Below are positions 1-10,200 of a DNA stretch of 64,000 nucleotides, piece after piece (position 1 is the first letter of the stretch; each line of letters opens with the position of its first letter). Origin of the DNA: Lamellibrachia satsuma (lineage: Eukaryota; Annelida; Polychaeta; Sabellida; Siboglinidae); NCBI GenBank assembly GCA_033239005.1, contig BSQZ01000073.1:1732001-1796000 (forward strand), in the 5' to 3' direction. The translations under genes and the position numbers were made by a program. The notes under the pieces are model-generated. The model was not told the DNA's origin. It was given only the letters and a program-made list of their open reading frames with translations, and searched no databases.

Positions 1-146
1 GGTTTAGTGACATCCTTGAACAGTTGTCTGTGAGTTGCCTGCCACTGAAGGCCAGCCTTGACAGGGTCACTGTCCACTCTGGCTTGGCCGATTGGCGGCT
101 TCATGGCGTTGGTCGTCTGACTGCCAACTCCTGTCCACTCTGAGAA
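1..146 (-). CDS. Candidate further exon of the RGS12-like gene (uncertain)
   Basis: On the minus strand a good acceptor (tttgttctcag) is followed by about 48 open codons running off the window, including KPPIGQARVDSDPVKAGL and HRQLFKDVTK. Codon use looks protein-like but I recognise no domain. The exon would start needing one base from its predecessor, while the second RBD exon ends in phase 0, so at least one exon between them would be needed, or this is not coding. Confidence 0.25.
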
Positions 147-465
147 CAAACATGTCATGGACACTGTGCAATGTACTGGTTATAACATACACGCCAATCC
201 TAGGCGTGCAATCTTACAGGTGCACATCTTGAGACTACTGACCGAAATCTGTAAGAACCACAAACTAACCCAGTGGTTTGACGCCCGTGATAAAAAGGAA
301 TTCGCTGTACAAACTGGGATATATTGACTGGATTTCTTGAGACTTCAGTGCAGCTGACCACACAAGACTAACCCATTCATGAATCACTCTTCAGGCATGT
401 TTTGATCTGTTATTCAAAAGCCATGTGGTAAAAGTGCACTGTATCCAATAATACAAAAAACTTTT

Positions 466-625
466 CCAAATGTATGACACCATAACAAATGTATGACACC
501 ATAACAAATGTATGACACCATAACAAATGTCACCTGTAAGATCATCAAACAGGTGAACCACAAGAGTTACTACGGGTGAACCACAAGAGTTACTACGGTG
601 AACTATAAGAGTTACTATGGGGAAC
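466..625. repeat. Two short tandem repeats (19 bp and about 24 bp)
   Basis: A 19-bp unit (aaatgtatgacaccataac) is repeated just over three times at about 468-530. A unit beginning gtgaaccacaagagttacta follows in three diverging copies at about 552-625. Neither is coding. No gene was seen in 147-1270 apart from these and the duplication at 812-983. Confidence 0.85.
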
Positions 626-811
626 CATAAAAGTTGTGTTAGTGGTTAATCACATTAGCCCCAACCAAGGTTCGTTTTCCCCTAAATAAGCCACATTTGG
701 ACAGGACAGTGGACCAACTGTGGTCAACACTGTCCAAAGTCTTAATGGATTGTTGACAAAATAATAGTAAAAACCACAACACAGTGTGTAACCTACTTGA
801 GTCTTGTGAAG

Positions 812-983
812 ACTTGATGACTAGACGCTGGTTGTCGACTGTCTGTACACAGGTGTCTACGTTGACTACTGCACCACTAGTCCACTACAACATCAAAACT
901 TGATGACTAGACGCTGGTTGTCGACTGTCTGTACACAGGTGTCTACGTTGACTACTGCACCACTAGTCCACTACAACATCAAA
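812..983. repeat. Direct tandem duplication of 86 bp
   Basis: The 86-bp segment starting acttgatgactagacgctgg is present twice back to back (812-897 and 898-983) with essentially no differences, indicating a recent duplication. Confidence 0.95.
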
Positions 984-1270
984 ACTTCTCTAATATCATG
1001 AAAAGTCAAACCTATCTAGTATCCACTGACATGCTGGCTCAGTCGTGCAACTGTCTTATTTAGTTTTGGTCAAATCATTGGACAAACTGTTAATATTTTT
1101 ACTGAATCTGGCCAAATTTCTCCCAGAGAGGGCAAAAGTGATGTCCACAGTGAAGTACAGAACATTAGTCCTGCTAATGTGGCCAACTCGCTATTCAGGT
1201 GCAAAATTACCAGATTACTCCACCTGCTACAGCCAGTCACAGCTGAGCAGCCACAATCAGCTTTGCATCC

Positions 1271-2769
1271 GCCTGCCCACCAATGTCAGAACACAGCTAC
1301 ACACTTGACGTGTTTACACAGCAACCAGTAAACTTTGTGGCCGCCTGCCCACCAATGTCAGAACACAGCTACACACTTGGCGTGTTTACACAGCGACCAG
1401 TAAACTTTGCGACCGCCTGCCCACCAATGTCAGAACACAGCTACACACTTGGCGTGTTTACGCAGCGACCAGTAAACTTTGTGACCGCCTGCCCACCAAT
1501 GTCAGAACACAGCTACACACTTGGCGTGTTTACACAGCGACCAGTAAACTTTGCGACCGCCTGCCCACCAATGTCAGAACACAGCTACACACTTGGCGTG
1601 TTTACACAGCGACCAGTAAACTTTGCGGCTGCCTGCCCACCAATGTCAGAACACAGCTACACACTTGGCGTGTTTACACAGCAACCAGTAAACTTTGTGG
1701 CCGCCTGCCCACCAATGTCAGAACACAGCTACACACTTGGCGTGTTTACACAGCGACCAGTAAACTTTGCGACCGCCTGCCCACCAATGTCAGAACACAG
1801 CTACACACTTGGCGTGTTTACGCAGCGACCAGTAAACTTTGTGACCGCCTGCCCACCAATGTCAGAACACAGCTACACACTTGGCGTGTTTACACAGCGA
1901 CCAGTAAACTTTGCGACCGCCTGCCCACCAATGTCAGAACACAGCTACACACTTGGCGTGTTTACACAGCGACCAGTAAACTTTGATGCTGCCTGCCCAC
2001 CAATGTCAGAACACAGCTACACACTTGGCGTGTTTACACAGCGACCAGTAAACTTTGTGGCCATCTGCCCACCAATGTCAGAACACAGCCACACACTTGG
2101 CGTGTTTACACAGCGACCAGTAAACTTTGTGGCCGCCTGCCCACCAATGTCAGAACACAGCCACACACCTGGCGTGTTTACACAGCGACCAGTAAACTTT
2201 GTGGCCGCCTGCCCACCAATGTCAGAACACAGCCACACACCTGGCGTGTTTACCAGTAAACTTTGTGACCGCCTGCCCACCAATGTCAGAACACAGCTAC
2301 ACACCTGGCGTGTTTACGCAGAGACCAGTAAACTTTGCGGCCGCCTGCCCACCAATGTCAGAACACAGCTACACACCTGGCGTGTTTACACAGCGACCAG
2401 TAAACTTTGTGGCCGCCTGCCCACCAATGTCAGAACACAGCTACACACCTGGCGTGTTTACACAGCGACCAGTAAACTTTGTGGCCGCCTGCCCACCAAT
2501 GTCAGAACACAGCTACACACCTGGCGTGTTTATGCAGAGACCAGTAAACTTTGTGGCCGCCTGCCCACCAATGTCAGAACACAGCTACACACCTGGCGTG
2601 TTTACACAGCGACCAGTAAACTTTGTGACCGCCTGCCCACCAATGTCAGAACACAGCTACACACTTGGCATGTTTACACAGCGACCAGTAAACTTTGTGG
2701 CCGCCTGCCCACCAATGTCAGAACACAGCTAAACACTTGGCGTGTTTACGCAGCGACCAGTAAACTTTG
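1271..2769. repeat. 72-bp minisatellite with a 5-unit higher-order repeat
   Basis: About 20 copies of a 72-bp unit (contains ccaccaatgtcagaacacag). Because 72 is a multiple of three, long open frames run through it on both strands; these are by-products. Five variant units in fixed order at 1283-1642 recur at 1643-2002, so a 360-bp block was duplicated. One unit near 2251 lacks about 10 bp. It lies just beyond the last certain RGS12-like exon. Confidence 0.95.
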
Positions 2770-2854
2770 AAAAACAATAAAAGAAGCAAGACCTACAGTC
2801 ATTTTAGGTAACACTTTGAACTAAAATTCTTAGTGGATTAGAAAAAGACAGCGG

Positions 2855-3095
2855 CTTGGCCTTGACACTAACAATATGTCATACTACAGCATGTACAGCT
2901 ATTCAAACTTTCGCAAGTTATATGATATAACGATCAAAGTAAATTCTTTTGATAACTAACAAAATTACACCATTTTTTATTAAACTGACTGCACATATTA
3001 CTTAAACTATTTATGCACTACATATTACTTACACTATTTATGCACTACATATCTGAACACAACGAACCTGATTTGTGACGGGCTAAATGTTACTA
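2855..3095 (+). repeat. Fragment of an unclassified interspersed repeat (family X)
   Basis: This stretch resembles the 3' half of the repeat seen full length at 23935-24400 and 39705-40150: a segment like aaattcttttgat, then actgcacatattacttaaac, then gaacctgatttgtgacgggc. A LINE fragment directly follows. Confidence 0.6.
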
Positions 3096-3097
3096 AT

Positions 3098-3925
3098 GTT
3101 GATCTAGTTAGTTAAATGATCAGAAAAATGGCAAATGTTATTCAATTTTGGGAAGTGTAAATGCATACACAGAGGACATGGAAACATGGACGAAGAATAT
3201 AAAATGGGGGATGCTGTACTAGGTAGAACCACACAAGAAAAGGACTTAGGAGTAACATTTAATGCTGACATGAAAGTTTCAGAGCAATGTCGGATTGCTG
3301 CTTCGAAAGGAAATCAAATTCTAGTGCTAATTAGGAGAACTATCACGTATAAGGAGAAACAGCTATTTGTACCCCTGTACAAAGCAATAGTTAGACCACA
3401 TTTGGAATATTGTATTCAAGCATGGAGGCCGTATATCATAAAAAGGACATAGACAAGCTAGAAGGAATACAATGAAGAGCAACTAAAATGATTCCAGAAT
3501 TGAGAGACCTTAGTTACGAAAGCCACTTATTACAATGTGGTTTGACAACACTAGAGACCAGGAGAGGAGGAGACCAAATAGAAGTGTTTAAAATAGTGAA
3601 CAGTTATGAGGATAGGAATATGTTCTTCAAACTTAAAGAAGGCAGTAGAACCAGAGGGCACAAAGCAGCATTAGTTAAGGAGCAGTGTAGGTTGGACGTG
3701 AGAAAGTACTCTTTCTCACAGAGGGTGATAAATGAATGGAACGAACTGCCAAATGATTGTGTTAATGCTGGTAGTGTGAATATGTTTAAAAATAGAATTG
3801 ACAGATACTTGATAAGGGCGGGCTACACATAGATGAGAAAATTGTTGGACTCTCGATAAGCCAATGGCTTCCTTGTCCACTTGCCATCTGGAACTTGTTG
3901 TTTGGTATGGCAATCTTGTTAAATC
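3098..3925 (+). mobile_element. CR1-like LINE fragment A1 (C-terminal reverse transcriptase and 3' end)
   Basis: The fragment encodes the end of a non-LTR retrotransposon reverse transcriptase with frameshifts: KCKCIHRGHGN, EKDLGVTFNADMKVSEQC, VRPHLEYCIQAWRPY, then GLTTLETRR and FSQRVINEWNELP. It ends near ggcaatcttgttaaat, the same terminus as the copies at 21838-23255 and 37793-38280. It is 5' truncated and inactive. It lies in the intron after the second RBD exon. Confidence 0.85.
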
Positions 3926-4048
3926 TAAATGAATTAAGGAGAGAGTTTTAAAGAACTACTCTTTGCATTGTTGATCAGAGCTATTACTAAATTCTAAATG
4001 ATACTGTTGACGTAAAACTTACAGACACAAATCTTTGCAAGAACTTAC

Positions 4049-4243
4049 CAAGTAAACAACCACACTGGTTGGCTTTATCCCGTATCTGAGTAGAACTGGT
4101 CTCAACACGTCACGGACTGACTTCTCTGGACAGGCCTTCACTGCCAGTGACCGGGTTGGAATGTCAACACGAACCACAGCCCTCCTCACTAGTTTCACTT
4201 CGACACAGCCAAGGGTCGACACGTCCTTGGTCAAGTCCACAGG
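4049..4243 (-). CDS. RGS12: RGS12-like exon 9: second Raf-like Ras-binding domain
   Basis: The exon has 65 codons, phase 0 at both ends, with acceptor tatccccag and donor TTG|GTAAGT. It encodes VEVKLVRRAVVRVDIPTRS, then ACPEKSVRDVLRPVLLRYG and VVVYL. This matches the second RBD of RGS12-type proteins (R-V-D-I/L-P, V-R-D/E-V-L-R/Q-P-I/V-L). The next exon is not certain; see the candidate at 1-146. Confidence 0.9.
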
Positions 4244-7200
4244 CTGGGGATATAAGTATGAGGCGAATGAAATATTGCGTGAACATCGACACACAATCTA
4301 ACTGGCCGGACAGACGCTGCCTCTTTTACTTACTCAACATTTCAGCTGCCGCCAGCAGCCTTCAGCAGGAACTGAATTCTGGGTCGACCGATGGCTCTTT
4401 AATCCATCTTACAAGGTGGATTAAAGAGGCCATATAGATCAGAAAGATGACACCAATCATGAATCGAGGTGAGGATGATAGATCTGCTTCCCGTGCCAAC
4501 TGGCGAGCAGGATAAAAATAGTAATCCCAGAATTCAGTTCCAGATGAAGGCTACTGACGGTAGCCGAAATGTTGAGGAAGTAAATCTCAATAGCTGTGGT
4601 TAGAAGAAAATCACTACTTCATTATTCCCTACAAACTTTTTGTAAACATTTTTGCGTGTCAGTGTAAAATTTTTTTCTGCTGGCTGGACACGTTTGACTG
4701 ACCCTGACCTTGTCGGAATCGGTGTGAAGGACAGCGTACTGAGCGAGACAGAGCTTGCGACGCTCACAGACCTTGACTAGAGCCGACAGTAGACTCTGTC
4801 CCGCCACAGGACAAATAACAGTGGTTGTGTCACCTGGTAGACACACACGGCAGAACAACTCTTTTGTCACCCGGTCACCAGACACTTCCTGCAAGCACAA
4901 CGTGACAACATCACACTATAGTCTTACAGTAAACACAAGTATTGTATTTGAGGACATGTCTAATGCACTTATAGCTGCATCCGCACTTTGATTTGTCTCA
5001 TTTCAGACAAATTTCACAAAAACTAAAAAATTACTATGGACTGTGACATGCTAACTCATTTGGTATTTAGTTTTAAAGAAATCATCGCACAAACTATTAC
5101 ATTAATTTTGGTTCTATATATACCATAACTATATACGCTATATGGTTATTCACACTTACAAAAGCACAGACTCTCATTAAACCTGTTGAGCATACTGTGT
5201 ACATACTTCAGATTGCTTGGTATGAGATGGCCCCTATACATACTGGTGTTGCCGCCTTCAGCTGTTGACACATCTGAGTGAAGTCAGTGATGTCAGCCTG
5301 ACTCTTGGTGCCATCAACGCCATCAGTCTTGCTGCCATCCACGAATCTCTGTAGGTCCGAGTCAGTGGCGATCCTTGACAACCTCTTCTCACTCTTGTCT
5401 ATAAACACAACCACACACATCACGGGTTTCTCCTCCTGTAACAATACATCTTTAAAGGTTCTGTAAACACAACCACACACATCACGGGTTTCTCCTCCTG
5501 TAACAAAACATCCTTAAAGGTTCTGTAAACACAACCACACACATCACGTGTTTCTCCTCCTGTAACAAAACATTGTTTAAAGGTTCTGTAAACACAACCA
5601 CACACATCACGGGTTTCTCCTCCTGTAAAAATACATCCTTGAAGGTTCTGTAAACACAAATACACACATCACAGGTTTCTCCTCCTGTAACAATACATCC
5701 TTAAAGGTTCTGTAAACACAACCACACACATCATGGGTTTCTCCTCCTGTAACAATACATCTTTAAAGGTTCTGTAAACACAACCACACACATCACGGGT
5801 TTCTCCTCCTGTAACAAAACATCCTTAAAGGTTCTGTAAACACAACCACACACATCACGTGTTTCTCCTCCTGTAACAAAACATTGTTTAAAGGTTCTGT
5901 AAACACAACCACACACATCACGGGTTTCTCCTCCTGTAAAAATACATCCTTGAAGGTTCTGTAAACACAAATACACACATCACGGGTTTCTCCTCCTGTA
6001 ACAATACATCCTTAAAGGTTCTGTAAACACAACCACACACATCATGGGTTTCTCCTCCTGTAACAAAACATCCTTAAAGGTTCTGTAAACACAACCACAC
6101 ACATCACAGGTTTCTCCTCCTGTAACAATACATCTTTAAAGGTTCTGTTGTCACTTGTCTTGGTCCAAACGTATTTAATGAAAAATCTAAACCATCTAGT
6201 ATCAACTACCCATCTAGTATCAACTACGACATGCTAGCTCGTTTTTTAAAAGTTTTGATGAAATCATAGAACTATTCAGTTAATTTTGGTTCAGCCGAAA
6301 TAGCAGTTTTTGCCGATCAGAATCTCTCAATTGGGACAGACTGTGATGTAAAATATACATTTCTTGAACCAAATCGAAAGTGGCCAACACAAACATTACA
6401 CTTATAATAAATAAAACAGTTCTAAAACATAACACAACAGCAAGACAAGGATGGTAATAAATATCAACAATGCAAGACAAGACAACTGAAATGAGCAACA
6501 CAACGTTTTACTTTTCTAAAATATTTAATTTGCCATTTTAACGCATCAAGTAAGTAAAGCGAAAACTCACTTCGTACCCATGGCAACAGAGACCTGCGTC
6601 GTCTCTCATCTCCGCCCTCCTCAGCCGCTGTCGTTGATTTACTTTTTTTTATTTTCTGAAAAAAATTTATTACCACTGCAACATATAGAATGTTTACAAA
6701 ATGTATTTCAGTGGCACAAGTGATCCTGTTGAAAGACTTGAAAACTGTTCCTTGAATGGATAGATGATCCGTTTTCTTGGTTATTAATATTAATCATAAT
6801 TACCTCTCAAGAAACTTGAAGTCTGTTCGTGATATTTCGAGTGCATCTCGCAGTCTTCTTCAGCAGACTGAAGTTATGGATGTGTCACATGACCAATGTC
6901 ATGTGACACAAGCTGGAGTAGGACTGGTGGGAGCTCCTGGCCGACGTCTTGGTTCAGCATAGGTTTCTTTCTGTGGATGTTAATCGCCTCCTTTATTTTT
7001 CTCCTGTGCCAGTTCTCCTCGTGGTCTAGAATATTGACGTCCTTCATAGAGCACTGATGGCCTGTGTTTAGTTTGTGTTCACTTATAGCTGATAGGGGTT
7101 GGCGACAAGATAGATGTTCTTTGATTCTTGTGCCAAGTGTTCTGGCTGTTTCTCCTATATAGTGTTGGTCACATTCTGGGCATTGTATGTCATATACTAC

Positions 7201-10200
7201 CTCACACTTTGCAGCCTTTGTTATTCTGTCTTTTGGGTGTACCAACAGTGACATCAGGGTGTTGATAGGTTTGTGGTAAACCGGGATGTTATAGGACTTG
7301 AAAATCCTTGCTACTTGTTCTGATAGTTTACTAATGTAGGGCAGACCTATGGCATGTTGTCTTCTGCTGGTTTCTGTGGTAGTGTTCTCCTTCCTTCTCA
7401 TTGGTTGCGTGGTGTTAAACATCCAAGTTTTGTAACCGTTTGCTTTCAGCACTTTCTTGATGTGGTCCACCTCTGTGTTCTTGTCTTCTTCCGTTATCAG
7501 GTTTTCTGCCCTTTGGAGGAGTGTCCTGACTACTGAGCGTTTGTGTTCTAGGTGGTGATTAGAATCCCAGTTCAAATATTGGTCCGTGTGGGTTGCTTTC
7601 CGATATATCTTGACCTTGGTTGATCCATCATCCTTCAGGCATACACACGTGTCTAGAAAGGCTAACGTATTGTCCTGTTCTGGTTCTACCGTGAACTTAA
7701 TGTTCTCATCCATTGAATTCAGATGGTGTGTGAAATGTTCTACTTCGCTCTCTTGTAATACTGTGAATGTGTCATCTACATACCTCAACCAGATGTCTGG
7801 AGGATGAGGTGCTTCTCTGATGGCTCTTTCTTCAAAATGTTCCATGTATAGGTTTGCCACTATTGGAGAGACCGGTGAACCCATGGCTGCTCCCTTCTTC
7901 TGTTTGTAGAATACTCCATCATAAATGAAATATGTGATGTTCAGACAGATTTCTAACAGTGTGATGATCTGATTTACTGATAGTTCACATCTGTCTTTCG
8001 GTGTTGTATCCTGGTTTAGTCGGTCCTTTATCACTGATACCGCCTCTGTCGCTTCTAGCAGTTCTTTTTCATCTTGTAATTTGTTAACCGTAAAATGGCA
8101 CTGAGAAATTCTGATGTTTAACAGTTTCTTCTCTGCTTTTTTCAGGATTGTTGACACTTTTATTCCCTTCACCGTCGATCGTATATGTAGATTTCGTTTT
8201 CTCCAGCCCCCATAACATTTTCACAACCTCTCGTTCATGTTGTTGAATGATCCTTGAATGGATAGATGATCCGGTTTCTTGGTTATTAATAGTAATCATA
8301 ATTACCTCTCAAGAAACTTGAAGTTTGTTCTGGATATTTCGACTGCATCTGGTCATGTGACACATCCGTAACTTCAGTCTGCTGAAGAAGACTGCGAGAT
8401 GCAGTCGAAATATCCAGAACAAACTTCAAGTTTCTTGAGAGGTAATTATGATTAATATTGAAAACTGTTGTTACTATCAACTGTTCAATGTCCTATTGAC
8501 AGTTAAATGTACTATCAATTGTTCAATGTCCTATTGACAGTTAAATGTACTATCAATTGTTCAATGTCCTATTGACAGTTAAATGTACTATCAATTGTTC
8601 AATGTCCTATTGACAGTTAAATGTACTATCAATTGTTCAATGTCCTATTGACAGTTAAATGTACTATCAATTGTTCAATGTCCTATTGACAGTTAAATGT
8701 ACTATCAATAGTACTGAATCGTCACATCGACTACTGTGATGTTTCAACAGTTCGACGTGTTGTTCCACCCTTACAAATAATACTCTTGGAAACCTCCCAA
8801 GTTCTGTCTTCAAAGACTTTACACAATATGCCATAAACTTGGTGAAATGTTCACCAGGCTAGGAGAATGATCTAATACAGATTTTCTTTAATAGAAGCAT
8901 GAGATGGATAAAGGAGGCCTTCTGGATCAGAAAGTCAACACCTATCATAAATCAAGATGAGGGGATACAGGCCGAGGGGTGTACGGACTCAGCCAAGTAT
9001 GGAGTGGCATACAGCCATGTCATCTGGCGAGCAGAATTCAGTTGCTGAAGAAGGTAACCAATGGATTCTGAAATAATGAAGTGAGTAAACTTCAATAGTT
9101 GTGTTGAAAACAAAACCTATTTTAAAGTGTCATCAACTGTTATACCAGAAAGTGTCTGCTACCTTTCTGTCATCCATCTTGTCCCCTGAGATGACTTCGT
9201 CGACAGAGTCAGCGGGATACGGAGGCTGCTTCCCCTCCATCACTGCCATGATGCAGGTCTTGTATTGGTCTGACTTGAGGAAGCGCACATAACTGTCTTG
9301 CTTCATAAGCTGGTAGATCTACAAGGCACGACCACAGTTCTTATTTATAGCAATATATGCAGTACAAATTTTTATTTCTAAGTGAAAAAACTTCCTGGTT
9401 TGGTGGAAAATGTCCTACATAAATGACATAATGTCCGAGTAAAAAAATATGCTTGAGCGTTGTGTCATTGTACATAAACAACACCTTGTAGTTCTGTATC
9501 CGGTATTGGTAACTCAGATTTTCAGTAAATGTGGCAAAAAAACTGCCCTAAGGGGCCTACTCATGGAATACCTGGGTAAATGTTATTTGATGTGCTAAAT
9601 AAGTTGATTATGCCTAATGAAGTATTACATGATCTATGCAGGTTTATGTCACAATCTTAAATTCACCTTGTTATCTTGGTATTATATATTCTGTGTGTGA
9701 CTTCACCTGGGCAGCTTTGCAGCCATATTCATGGAAAACGTTACGAATTCATAAAAGTCTATTGAGGATGTTTGTCCTGCCTCACATACTTGTCTCTGTG
9801 CGGCATCAAAGAGTTCTGGCGATGCGGTCTGTACCCACCACTGAGTCTCACATACCTGTCTCTGTGCGGCATCAAAGAGTTCTGGCGATGCGGTCTGTAC
9901 CCCCCGCTGAGTCTCACATACCTGTCTCTGTGCGGCATCAAAGAGTTCTGGCGATGCGGTCTGTACCCCCCGCTGAGTCTCACATACCTGTCTCTGTGCA
10001 GCATCAAAGAGTTCTGGTGATGCGGTCTGTAACCCCCGCTGAGTCTCGCATACCTGTCTCTGTGCGGCATCAAAGAGTTCTGGCGATGCGGTCTGTACCC
10101 CCCCCCCCGCTGAGTCTCACATACCTGTCTCTGTGCGGCATCAAAGAGTTCTGGTGATGCAGTTTGTACCCCCCGCTGATTCTCACATACCTGTCTCTGT

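Larger units (their letters stand above)
6775..8460 (-). mobile_element. Penelope-like retroelement, 5' truncated, with repeated ends
   Basis: A minus-strand ORF with reverse transcriptase and GIY-YIG domains is flanked by related terminal segments. The segment at 6803-6890 (same orientation as the ORF) and a truncated copy at 8288-8350 share attacctctcaagaaacttg and gatatttcga. Immediately outside the latter lies an inverted, longer copy (8371-8459), so the outer end is a palindrome with arms of about 62 bp and a loop of about 46 bp. Penelope elements are known to have such direct and inverted pseudo-LTRs and hammerhead ribozymes in them. The element lies in an RGS12-like intron. Confidence 0.85.

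Noticed and set aside
1283..2770. 495-codon open frame of 24-residue repeats
   Set aside because: It is a by-product of a 72-bp (multiple of three) minisatellite; other frames and the other strand are open too, and there is no promoter, domain or non-repeat coding context.
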